NCBI RefSeq assembly: GCF_932526225.1
Contig: NC_064038.1
Location: 12,771,070-12,835,069, forward strand
DNA length: 64,000 nt
Reading direction: 5' to 3'
Source of the DNA: Nematostella vectensis
Lineage: Eukaryota; Cnidaria; Anthozoa; Actiniaria; Edwardsiidae
Positions 52,270 through 62,047 of the stretch are shown in pieces (position 1 is the first letter of the stretch; every line of letters begins with the position of its first letter). The position numbers were made by a program, and so were the translations under genes. The notes beneath the pieces are model-generated. The model was not told the origin of the DNA and did no database searches. It saw nothing but the letters and a program-made list of their open reading frames with translations.

Positions 52270-52275
52270 TTTATT
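52270..52275 (-). terminator. Polyadenylation signal of peptide gene 2
   Basis: AATAAA on the minus strand 62 nt beyond the stop, equivalent to 45814 in copy 1. Confidence 0.6.
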
Positions 52276-52336
52276 TGGGAAATCCCAACCTTAAATTGTA
52301 CTTTGTAGTATAATGCATATGTGATTATATATTATG

Positions 52337-54307
52337 TTAATGCTCGATGTTCGCCTTGCACAACCATAGCCCTGGTGGGCAGTGTCCATTCTGTCTTCTC
52401 AGTCTAGTGTTCGCCTTACACAACCATAGCCCTGGTGGGCAGTGCCCATTCTGTCTTCTTAGTCTAGTGTTCGCCTTACACAGCCATAGCCCTGGTGGGC
52501 AGTGTCCATTCTGTCTTCTCAGTCTAGTGTTCGCCTTACACAACCATAGCCCTGGTGGGCAGTGCCCATTCTGTCTTCTTAGTCTAGTGTTCGCCTTGCA
52601 CAGCCATAGCCCTGGTGGGCCGTGTCCATTCTGTCTTCTCAGTCTAGTGTTTGCCTTACACAGCCATAGCCCTGGTGGACAGTGTCCATTCTGTCTTTTT
52701 TGTCTAGTGTTTGCCTTACACAGCCATAGCCCTGGTGGGCAGTGTCCATTCTGTCTTCTTAGTCTAGTGTTCGCCTTACACAGCCATAGCCCTGGTGGGC
52801 AGTGTCCATTCTGTCTTCTCAGTCTAGTGTTCGCCTTGCAGAGCCACAGCCCTGGTGGGCAGTGTCCATTATGTCTTCTCAGTCTAGTGTTCGCCTTGCA
52901 AAGCCATAGCCCTGGTGGGCAGTGCCCATTCTGTCTTCTCAGTCTAGTGTTCGCCTTGCACAACCATAACCCTGGTGGGCAGTGTCCATTCTGTCTTCTT
53001 TGTCTAGTGTTTGCCTTGCACAACCATAGCCCTGGTGGGCAGTGTCCATTCTGCCTTCTTAGTCTAGAATTCGCCTTGCACAGCCATAGCCCTGGTGGGC
53101 AGTGTCCATTCTGTCTTCTCAGTCTAGTGTTCGCCTTGCAAAGCCATAGCCCTGGTGGGCAGTGTCCATTCTGTCTTCTCAGTCTAGTGTTCGCCTTGCA
53201 CAACCATAGCCCTGGTGGGCAGTGTCCATTCTGTCTTCTCAGTCTAGTGTTCGCCTTGCAGAGCCACAGCCCTGGTGGGCAGTGTCCATTTTGTCTTCTC
53301 AGTCTAGTGTTCGCCTTGCACAACCATAGCCCTGGTGGGCAGTGCCCATTCTGTCTTCTTTGTCTAGTGTTTGCCTTGCACAGCCATAGCCCTGGTGGGC
53401 AGTGTCCATTCTGTCTTCTCAGTCTAGTGTTCGCCTTGCAAAGCCATAGCCCTGGTGGGCAGTGTCCATTCTGTCTTCTCAGTCTAGTGTTCGCCTTGCA
53501 CAACCATAGCCCTGGTGGGCAGTGTCCATTCTGTCTTCTCAGTCTAGTGTTCGCCTTGCACAGCCATAGCCCTGGTGGGCAGTGTCCATTCTGTCTTCTC
53601 AGTCTAGTGTTCGCCTTGCACAACCATAGCCCTGGTGGGCAGTGCCCATTCTGTCTTCTTTGTCTAGTGTTTGCCTTGCACAGCCATAGCCCTGGTGGGC
53701 AGTGTCCATTCTGTCTTCTCAGTCTAGTGTTCGCCTTGCAAAGCCATAGCCCTGGTGGGCAGTGTCCATTCTGTCTTCTCAGTCTAGTGTTTGCCTTGCA
53801 CAGCCATAGCCCTGGTGGGCAGTGTCCATTCTGTCTTCTCAGTCTAGTGTTCGCCTTGCAGAGCCACAGCCCTGGTGGGCAGTGTCCATTCTGTCTTCTC
53901 AGTCTAGTGTTCGCCTTGCACAACCATAGCCCTGGTGGGCAGTGCCCATTCTGTCTTCTCAGTCTAGTGTTCGCCTTGCAAAGCCATAGCCCTGGTGGGC
54001 AGTGTCCATTCTGTCTTCTTAGTCTAGAGTTCGCCTTACACAGCCATAGCCCTGGTGGGCAGTGCCCATTCTGTCTTCTTTGTCTAGTGTTTGCCTTGCA
54101 AAGACATAGCCCTGGTGGGCAGTGCCCATTCTGTCTTCTTAGTCTAGAGTTCGACTTGCACAGCCATAGCCCTGGCGGGCAGTGTCCATTCTGGCTTCTT
54201 TGTCCAGGTTCTATTATCTCCTTGGTGTTTCCCTGTTTGACTGGTACAGGCATTACACTCGACATTGCAGCTATCAGTGCAAGGATTGTCGGTATAAATG
54301 ACTTCAT
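52337..54307 (-). CDS. Secreted multi-copy Cys-loop peptide precursor 2 (31 units)
   Basis: A 656-aa paralogue of the gene at 45881-47671. An in-frame start 39 codons upstream exists, but I chose the ATG at 54307: it begins the signal peptide MKSFIPTILALIAAMSSVMP, aligns with gene 1, and the upstream start would precede a non-signal, basic sequence that covers the TATA box. The same 18-residue spacer leads into 30 complete 20-residue units plus the same truncated last unit. Units are more uniform than in gene 1 (mostly ANTRLRR, with QRR and one QKR). Single-unit lesions: W to C in the loop of unit 2 (GLCLCK), first Cys to Gly (GHGPPGLW) near the 3' end, and Gln to His at one unit start (RRHNGHC). 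Variant units recur at intervals of several units, pointing to unequal exchange of multi-unit blocks. Same predicted peptide as gene 1. Confidence 0.85.
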   Translation of the reverse strand: MKSFIPTILALIAAMSSVMPVPVKQGNTKEIIEPGQRSQNGHCPPGLWLCKSNSRLRRQNGHCPPGLCLCKANTRQRRQNGHCPPGLWLCKANSRLRRQNGHCPPGLWLCKANTRLRRQNGHCPPGLWLCKANTRLRRQNGHCPPGLWLCKANTRLRRQNGHCPPGLWLCKANTRLRRQNGHCPPGLWLCKANTRLRRQNGHCPPGLWLCKANTRQRRQNGHCPPGLWLCKANTRLRRQNGHCPPGLWLCKANTRLRRQNGHCPPGLWLCKANTRLRRQNGHCPPGLWLCKANTRLRRQNGHCPPGLWLCKANTRQRRQNGHCPPGLWLCKANTRLRRQNGHCPPGLWLCKANTRLRRQNGHCPPGLWLCKANTRLRRQNGHCPPGLWLCKANTRLRRQNGHCPPGLWLCKANSRLRRQNGHCPPGLWLCKANTRQRRQNGHCPPGLWLCKANTRLRRQNGHCPPGLWLCKANTRLRRHNGHCPPGLWLCKANTRLRRQNGHCPPGLWLCKANTRLRRQNGHCPPGLWLCKANTRQKRQNGHCPPGLWLCKANTRLRRQNGHGPPGLWLCKANTRLRRQNGHCPPGLWLCKANTRLRRQNGHCPPGLWLCKANTRLRRQNGHCPPGLWLCKANTRLRRQNGHCPPGLWLCKANIEH

Positions 54308-54379
54308 TCTTAAATGAGATATCGTGTTACTGATCGGAATGGTTTGCCTGTTCTGTCTTCTCTTCGCATTGGTTTGTCC

Positions 54380-54385
54380 TTTATA
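54380..54385 (-). promoter_or_regulatory. TATA box of peptide gene 2
   Basis: TATAAA in CCTATAAAGGACAAACC, about 73 nt upstream of the ATG at 54307, identical to gene 1. Confidence 0.6.
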
Positions 54386-55316
54386 GGATTTTTCAAGTTT
54401 TTGTAGTTTTCTGTTATTGGGCAATAAATCTCAACAAGAAATGACCCTCATCCGATTCGAATTAACTTATCAAGATAGTATCTCATTATACAATTCAATA
54501 GCAGAAAAATTATTTAACGACTTCAAGTATCGCTTTTTATAGCATTCCAAATTATTTCGTGTTAGGATTTATTATTCTCTTAAACGTTTTTTAGTTTATT
54601 GACGAGCTTTTTTACAATATTTGCGTCGAAAGATTATCAAAAAGAACACGTCAGCATTTTCGTATATCCTGGTAAAGCGGATAAACAGTTTTTGTCTTGA
54701 TAAAATGAAAACACAGATTTCCTGGTTCCTCTGTTTTAATTTAATTTACGATCCGGAAATCTTCCAATGCAATATTTCGCCATTTTCCTCAAGTGCGTAC
54801 CTAGACTTCCACCACAGATCATTTGTTTACTTTGTGAACTTGACAATCTATTTCTAGTTGCACGTGAAATTCGTGATAAACGTTGAGTGAATCAAATACG
54901 AAATAAATTTAACAATTCACGTCATTCATCTAGTGGTTGGAGCTTTTTGTTTGAGACCAGAAATCTTCCCACAATAAACGATCAAATTACGGCGCTATAA
55001 CTCACTAAAACCCTTTTGTCTTTGATAATTATAGAATAATCAAAAATAATTAATAATAACTGAATTATGACAAATTAATATATCTGCCGAATTTTTAGCC
55101 ATATCAGATGCTTTCAATAGGGCAACTGATAAAGTCGAGAGAAACCTTTGATTAAACGTGTAAACGCGTAAGATAAACAGCGTCCTTTTTGCATGGTCCC
55201 GCATCAGTGTTTAATCATTCACTACAACTACAGTAAAAGACTACCGGTCTTCCTTTCCCCGAAAGTGTTCGCATTGCTATTCTTTAAGCAGCAATGTCAC
55301 CAGAGTCTACCTCCGG

Positions 55317-55435
55317 TTAATGACGTAACAATCTCTGATGATATTCAACGGAGAAAGAGAAAAAATATTTCAAAATTGTAAAAGCAGTGTTTCTATTGGA
55401 AGTTTCTTTGAGAATGTGACTGATAATTTAGAGCG
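55317..55435 (+). repeat. Dispersed repeat, copy 2 (first copy at 11225)
   Basis: Shares GACGTAACAATC-like, CTATTGGAAGTTTCTTTGAG and GTGACTGATAATTTA blocks with 11225-11340. Confidence 0.6.
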
Positions 55436-57889
55436 GATGGCCTGTTGAACATGCGGATTCTAATAGATTCTTGAGTCTCTTGTCGGTTTGAGATTTCCGA
55501 AGTAAACTGGTGATAGTGCTGCATGACGCTGACGTACATGCAAAAAATGTATGAGTGGAATACACTACTTATAGCGGAGCCAACGCGCGGAGCTCCATAT
55601 ATTGGTCATAAACTAGGCGACTCAAAATTTGTGTTCAATGTGTTCATACCACACGTCGCCCTATCTGGCTAAAGGCATTGTGTGAAAAAACAGAATGGAT
55701 TTGGCGTCCTCAATCAATATAATATGAACAAAACAGTCAGAAGCGATACCTCGTCTCGCGCAACCATATGGTAAACAAAGTTCGAAAGTTATTACAGCAA
55801 AATTTGTTCAGACCCCGCCAAGTATATTCTAAAACAATTATTCTCCTCAGGCTCAGCGAATAGCGGTGGATAGCGACTATTCACCGCCAAAAATTAAATA
55901 AAAACATCAAATACATATCATATTTGGGAGTCCGCTTCAATCAATTTTTTTAGTATTTTCATCGCCCTAAATATTTTCGTAAACTTTCAGAAATTTCCTG
56001 TTTGATGCGATTTTGCAGGCCGCCATTTTGAAAAATGAACCCAGAGCCTAATGTTTCAGAACATCACAGGTCTCCCGTGCGCTCGCCCCAGTTTCTTTTG
56101 GGCCATCTAGAAAAATGACAGTTATTGATAGATATGTGGTGAGGGGAGGGGCTTTGTGACAATCAAAAAGTTATTGCTTACACGAGCGCCGTAAATTTTT
56201 ACGATTTTGTATTATTTTACCAAAATTTTTACTACTAAAATTTATACTATTTTTTTTCCTTTTTTGAAACAGATAATATCGGGATTTTTAGGGTTTTTCT
56301 ATCCCCACATCCCACAACTGCTTTTTAGGCATTCTAGGATTATATCACAAAATTTTTTGAGGTGCTTTATCGTGTTTTTATTTTATTTGAATAAACCAAA
56401 CGGGAAAAAAACTAGGGAATAAAAACTTGGGACAGAATCACGGAGCTTTTTTTATCAGGCCAGTCCATGCTTGACTTTAGACGCTGGATAAGATTACTCA
56501 AACGCACGCGTGAAATTCCTGAGGGCTAGGGTCAACAGCTCTTCCCACCCCCACCCCCCTCCCCCAGTAAACAAAAAATGTCCCCTCTCCCCCTTACCCA
56601 ATCCTGGCTATGCTGATATCTTTGGATATGGGCCATGTTATGTCATCGTGGGCTATAGCTTCTACATAAGACAACTGCTTTTTATCCCGCCGTGTTTTCT
56701 TTACATGTTTCTAGGGAGGTGGGTTGGGTTGCCGAACTCGTTCGCTGATTGCTCATTCGTGATTGGACCTCACCGGCTCCAGCCTCAAAGTAAGATTTAT
56801 TTTGTAACTAGTCAGCGAAAAACAACCAGCATAAATCACACAACATGAGATATAATGTAAGTTTTATCTTAGTTTAAGCTGTTGTTGTCAGGTTTTCAAG
56901 CGGTTTACTATCTTGTTTGGCTTGTGATATTTTCAAACACCATGCGGCAGTAAACATAAACTATTTTTCTCGTTTTCATGCAAACTTCGCGTTATTCCAG
57001 TATTCCCATGATTTTTGTACAAATGATTAAAACATTAATTCTACCACGCTACGGTGAAAAATAGTGTACCAAGATCATCTCCATCTATGCTTTTACTGTG
57101 CAAAGCTTTAGTGTAGCAATGGAAACAAAATTGACATGGGCAATTAGCCAGAGAAATAGTGTCTTTTTAAAAATCAATTTCAATACAGGCTTTTTTTTAA
57201 TCTGAACACTACACCAAAACTAAAGATGGCGGCTTTAAAAGGGCACAAAACGGAGTTCCACAAAATATCTGTTCCGTAGCTCGTTTTTTGCTGGCTGGCA
57301 AGATGCTAGACCCCTCGTTATGGGAAAAAAAATGACCCGAATGGTTCTGCTTGCAAATTTGTAGAGTCGAACTGTTGTGCTAGGAATATTTTTAAGGGCG
57401 CTGGAGCGGTTATTTGGAAAAAAATCGTCCCGACCGGTTATAAGGACACTTACTCATATGCTAATATGCCTAATCACTGCTGGCTGGGGAAAAAGGAATG
57501 GTCCCTCCTGGGATAAAGGAACAGATATTTTTCCCCAGCATGTTATAAAATGGATATTTTGGCATCAGAACAAACGACAAAATATGCCATTTTAACGTGT
57601 TTCGGGAAAGAGGGCTCGTTGTATGCCCTTGGCTTTAAACTCTCCTGATAAAAGTTTTTGTTTTGCGCACCTTGGTGGAAATGCTCTGTAGCACGAATAC
57701 GTAAACTGCCTTGGTCCCAAGGGTGAGATGTGTTGTAAATCTGGGACATCGTCATAACATGGGACTTTGCAGGAGTCCAAATATTATTAGCCTTCACCTA
57801 CACTTAAGCGTCGTTAAATAGGCATTATCAACTTCTTTGTAACAATACGCTGTTTCATAAGGCTACGGTTGTTTATTTGTTAAATAATC
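55436..57889. other. Gene-free stretch between peptide genes 2 and 3
   Basis: No convincing exon. A segment with GCGGAGCCAACGCGCGGAGC at ~55575 resembles 49485-49515, so it is another dispersed repeat. The rest is AT-rich. Confidence 0.45.
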
Positions 57890-57973
57890 GTGATTTGTAG
57901 CATCCAAGCCGTGATACTTGGGCCTTATCTAGTGTTCAAAGTTCCTGTATCCGTTAGACAAAACATTTATCTC

Positions 57974-57980
57974 TATAAAA
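57974..57980 (+). promoter_or_regulatory. TATA box of peptide gene 3
   Basis: TATAAAA about 66 nt upstream of the ATG at 58040, the same arrangement as genes 1 and 2. Confidence 0.55.
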
Positions 57981-58039
57981 GAACGAATCCAATTTTGATT
58001 TTCATTGTAGCATGCTGGAAAGGTCAAATCAGGATCAAA

Positions 58040-58609
58040 ATGTGGAGACGTAATACGAAAATCGCATTGCTACTCTTAGCATTTAATCTACTCTCAAGCT
58101 CAAATGGTAAACCTTTGACAAATACACAAGATGTGGCTACTAATGTATCGAATAAGCCAGCTAAGCCCAGTAATGTTAGCCATACTCCAAGAATTCCCTT
58201 TGTAAGTTACCATCGTGGACTTGGGTCGGGAAAGCCTTCCCCAGACCTACATGACACACGATCTGGACATCTCTGTACACCTCTTAAAGAACTTCGCAAG
58301 AAATTCGTAAGAAAACAAGCTAGGAAGACAATAACAAAGAGAATCATTGATGGCAAAGGTCGAAGCCAAGCAAGCCAAAAATGCCTGCAATGGCTTTGTA
58401 AAGTCTTGGCCAAAAGGCAGAGAAGAGAAATGCTGAATGGTAAAGAAAACGAGAGGGCAATGTTTAAACTAAATGACAGCCGTTCGAAAAAACGCCAATG
58501 CCCGCCTGGATTATGGCTGTGTAAAGCCACGCCAAAAAGACAGAGAAGAAAAAGCGAAAGGAGAAAGACAACACATCGTCGAGATAGCGGTAGTAGTAAG
58601 TCAAATTAA
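58040..58609 (+). CDS. Divergent Cys-loop peptide precursor 3 (189 aa)
   Basis: The frame is open further upstream, but the ATG at 58040 starts a basic-then-hydrophobic signal peptide (MWRRNTKIALLLLAFNLLSS) and lies 66 nt after a TATA box, so I place the start there. The protein is secreted and very basic. One clear unit, KKRQCPPGLWLCKATPKRQRR split as KKR + QCPPGLWLCKATP + KRQRR, repeats the Q-C-PPGLWL-C-K core of genes 1 and 2 with basic cleavage sites on both sides. A degenerate unit, QKCLQWLCKVLAKRQRR, lies ~50 residues earlier and keeps both Cys, the W-L-C-K end and the cleavage site. An HLCTPLKEL segment may be a third relic. Compared with its neighbours it lacks array amplification and lies on the opposite strand. 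It could be the ancestral-type gene or a decaying one. Confidence 0.72.
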   Translation: MWRRNTKIALLLLAFNLLSSSNGKPLTNTQDVATNVSNKPAKPSNVSHTPRIPFVSYHRGLGSGKPSPDLHDTRSGHLCTPLKELRKKFVRKQARKTITKRIIDGKGRSQASQKCLQWLCKVLAKRQRREMLNGKENERAMFKLNDSRSKKRQCPPGLWLCKATPKRQRRKSERRKTTHRRDSGSSKSN

Positions 58610-58611
58610 CT

Positions 58612-58653
58612 CAATGTCCACCAGGGCTATGGCTTTGTAAGGCCACGCCGTGA
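58612..58653 (+). pseudogene. Out-of-frame extra peptide unit behind the stop of gene 3
   Basis: Directly after the TAA (58607-58609), shifted by two bases, the DNA encodes QCPPGLWLCKATP followed by TGA. It has the same 13-residue core as the intact unit at ~58494-58535 and a CCACCAGGGCTATGGCTTTG stretch like the large arrays. The unit is no longer in frame with the precursor, so it is unlikely to be translated. This indicates that the gene once had more units or a longer C-terminus. Confidence 0.7.
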
Positions 58654-58659
58654 AATAGG

Positions 58660-59800
58660 TAAAAAGTGAGCGCACAATTGTGCAAAGACAGAACAATAAC
58701 TAGTCAAGATTTGAATTTGTAACGGAAGTCAAATTTTGTACGCTCTAATTGGTCAACTTTTTGCTGTGCGATGACGTGAGTGTAGCGTAGGTTTCATGCG
58801 CGATCTCTTAATAATATAAGTTTTTTAAGACCATTAAAAAAGACAGCCATTGATTGATATGGGTACATTTATATAGCGTAAGTAATTTTGATTCTAATTA
58901 ATTTATTAGCATGAAATTCGAAACAGAGAAAGAATTTGGAAATAAAATAAATTTATCGACGCAAAATGCGAACAATGTGAACATTGTATTGATTGGTATT
59001 TTGTTCAACTGTGATCAGTAATCAGTGCGACAATTTAAAGGCCGTATTGCCATATTTGTAATAACCTGCCACATTTGTAATAATGTCGTGCCTCCTTTGT
59101 AATAAAGACGTGCCACATTTGTAAAGGTCATGCCACACTTGTAATAACAATGGTAAAGAGTATATAGGGTACATAGACAGAAAAAAATCATTTAAGGGGG
59201 TTGGGACATTTCTCGTTGCTTGGCGATTCGGTTGTTAGGCGCGCGCGCGATCATCCGGGAATCTCACACTTTCAGACGGGAAAATCAATTGGCAGGAAAA
59301 CAATTTACGCGCGCGCGACATTTTTAGCTTCAAAAAACAAACGCCCGAAATGGGCGAGAAAAACGCCTCAAAACAACAAATAACTTAAAACAAAAAATAA
59401 GCGAGCATGATTTTTAACCTAGGACACCTACTTAGAGACTTGAAGTGCTGATTTGAGCAAGAAAAAAGTTGTTTCAATGCGTATTTCTGTTAAAAAGCGA
59501 GAGAAAAGTCGATATTTTTATATCAAAACTATATCACAACATTCGCATTAGAAACCAAACTGTTTCTGTTTTGACGTTATGTGTTGACGTCATCACCTGA
59601 TGACGTCATCAAAATGTAGACACTGATGCCATGCCTAAATTCATTCCAATTCAGAAATGTTTGGCAGATTTAAAGCGTCTTGAAGTTTTCCTAGCAACGG
59701 CCCTCAGAGATATGTCCTAAAACCCTTAATTTCGACAACCCAATTCAATTCAGAATAGCTTGCCCGTTCTCAACAAAAACAGAATACTTAACTCACTAGG
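58660..59800. other. Gene-free stretch with short TGCCACATTTGTAATAA repeats
   Basis: At 59050-59150 a ~25-bp motif (TGCCACATTTGTAATAA and variants) is repeated about four times. GTTGACGTCATCACC and TGATGACGTCATCA lie near 59583-59612. No exon seen. Confidence 0.5.
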
Positions 59801-59817
59801 TTGAGAATTTATCATAA

Positions 59818-60180
59818 ATTTGAAAACTGTCGGGCATTTAGCCTATCTGTGAAGTTTCTCGACTGTCGGGCATTTAGCCTATTCGTAAACTTTCTCGACT
59901 GTCGGGCATTTATCCAATTCCTTAAATTTCTCAACTGTTGGGCATTTATCCAATTCGTGAACTTTCCCGACTGTCGGGCATTCTATGGCCCATTCGCGAA
60001 CTTTCCAGAATTTCGGGCATTTAGCCCATCTTTGAACTTTCCCGACTGTCGGGCATTTTGTGGCCCATCCGTGGACTTTCCAGAATCTCTGGCATTTTGT
60101 GGCCCATCCGTGGACTTTCCAGAATCTCTGGCATTTAGCCCAACTGTGAACTTTCTAGGCTGTCAGGCATTTAGCCATTG
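59818..60180 (+). repeat. 36-bp minisatellite, about ten copies
   Basis: The unit TGTCGGGCATTTAGCCTATT-CGTAAACTTTCTCGAC is repeated with moderate divergence. One frame stays open for 138 codons and gives 12-residue repeats (CRAFSLFVNFLD). However, there is no signal peptide and the composition follows the DNA repeat, so I treat it as a minisatellite rather than a gene. Confidence 0.8.
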
Positions 60181-60219
60181 CGTTGTTTTAACACCGTCGA
60201 ATCTTCGACTTCTCTAGTC

Positions 60220-62045
60220 GTTTTTTCTTGACATATTGTAACCTAAACTTCTTTCTTTTTTTTTTTTGCCTTTTTTGATTGGCTGATTCCTACTCCCGTT
60301 GGAAGTCTTAAATGTGTGGCTGCCTTGGTATCGACTTATAACCATAAGGCAACGCGGGCTGCCTAAGTCTAATGGAAAGTCGCTCGATATTTTTTCTCTG
60401 GAATTTCCCTTTACGTTTTAACCAAGAAGCCTGCTATGTTATCATCTTTCTAGACAAAACTTTTCTTTTCTGCTTTTATTGTTGTTTAGGATTTTTTTTC
60501 AAGGAATTTTGTTACCATACCGTCCGATATAAAATGGTTGGTTATCAGCAATTATATGAACTTTTCCAAATGGTAATATCACATAAAAAACACAAAATAT
60601 TGCATGTCCTGCTTGCTCCGTGATAACGTTGCACATTCACCAAAATGGGAAAAATAAAATAGTATACAACAGGAGTCAATTAATCAGGTCGTGTTCTGGA
60701 AATGAAAAAAAAAGTTAAAGATATTACATAGTTTGAAATGTGTTTATCATATATACTAAGTATGAGTGTAAATCTACCCAAATACTATCACGAATCTCGC
60801 AATTTGATTGGCTCCCGTACTCACTATCTATTGAGCCATAGACTGTAGGGTTTTAACACATTGACCCCTCAACACACAACCCAAAAAATTCATAAATTCA
60901 AAATAAACACAACAAGATGAAGATACTCAGGCATCAGTCTAAGGGATAAATGGTCTTGCAGATATGCATCCAACCAAGGTGTTGGCATCTACTCTTAAGC
61001 CAAATAATAGCACAGGTTCCTTGACAAATCTCAAATCGAACAAGGAGAGAAAAGCAGAATCACCCCTCTCAATAAAACGCTCAAAATACCACACAAGGGA
61101 GAGAGATCAGCAAACACAGCTCAAGACACAAATATATACCTTTATTCTGATCCTCCAGGTACATTTCCTTGGCCTCAAAACACAATGTCCATTCCTTGAA
61201 GGATTGTACAACCACGAAAATATCTTTACGTATTGCAAAGCATTCTGGGAGATCCAGGGGAAAATTCACGAGGGGAGGGCCAGTCAACACTCCTCTCCCC
61301 AAAGTCAGATGTTTTTTTATAAGTCGTTTCACCCCGAAGCCAAACGAATCAATTCCAGGTCATACAGACCCAGAATAGCAGTGTAAACAATTTTGGAATC
61401 TGGTTTCAAAAAAGACAGCATTTAGGAGAGCTGTGGTGATTCATTAGAAAATTATTTTCTCATCCGGGCAAAGTCAAACAAGAAAAAATCATCATGAATC
61501 CACCTTTGCTTGCAAATATCCATAAGCAAAGCACTCAATTATGCCCCAAAAGACTTCATGATGTCCTGAGACACTCTCCTAATATGCTCATAGCTGTATT
61601 TTTGATGAAAAATACAAGCAACCATCAACTTGTGCTGGCTTCAGCACATCGACGAGGGATTAAAAGTGGGGACCGCAAAGCACTGTTGGAAAGCTTGGAT
61701 ACCGCTGACTAGGTGCAGCTGTGTTTGACTTTGACGGGCTGTATAAAACTCAGAATAGGGGGGAGGTATCTGTTTTCAGTCTGTTTTTTGTAAATTCAGC
61801 TCCAAAAAAGCCAGGAGTCAATGGGTTAAAACTAAAGTTTTCAATTTTCGTTTATCTGCGCGCGCCGCAAAAACCAGTTGTATCGAGAGCGCGCTGTTTT
61901 GATTTTGTAAAATACTGTTGTTTGTGTTATTTATTAATGATACTTATTATTAAAATCGCCATTTATTTGAAGGTAGTATGCGAGTGGATTTATACTAAAG
62001 CAATTAGACTGCTCGTTCTCGCTACGCGCCTCGTTTACTATCTAT
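60220..62045. other. Gene-free stretch
   Basis: No exon or element that I can defend. Short open frames are compatible with chance. Confidence 0.45.
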
Positions 62046-62047
62046 TA

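Larger units (their letters stand above)
51455..55225 (-). repeat. Segmental duplication, copy 2 (holds peptide gene 2)
   Basis: Matches 44975-48655 throughout. It starts with TTTCGAAGGCCCTATGATAA near 51466 and ends with GCATCAGTGTTTAATCATTC near 55202. Confidence 0.9.

Noticed and set aside
45881-54307. GLWamide neuropeptide precursors
   Set aside because: The PPGLW core matches, but the Gly needed for amidation after Trp is absent and Cys residues bracket the core in almost every unit. A direct GLWamide assignment would be wrong, though distant kinship is possible.
52347-54317. 656-codon plus-strand frame opposite peptide gene 2
   Set aside because: Same antisense artefact of the 60-bp unit.
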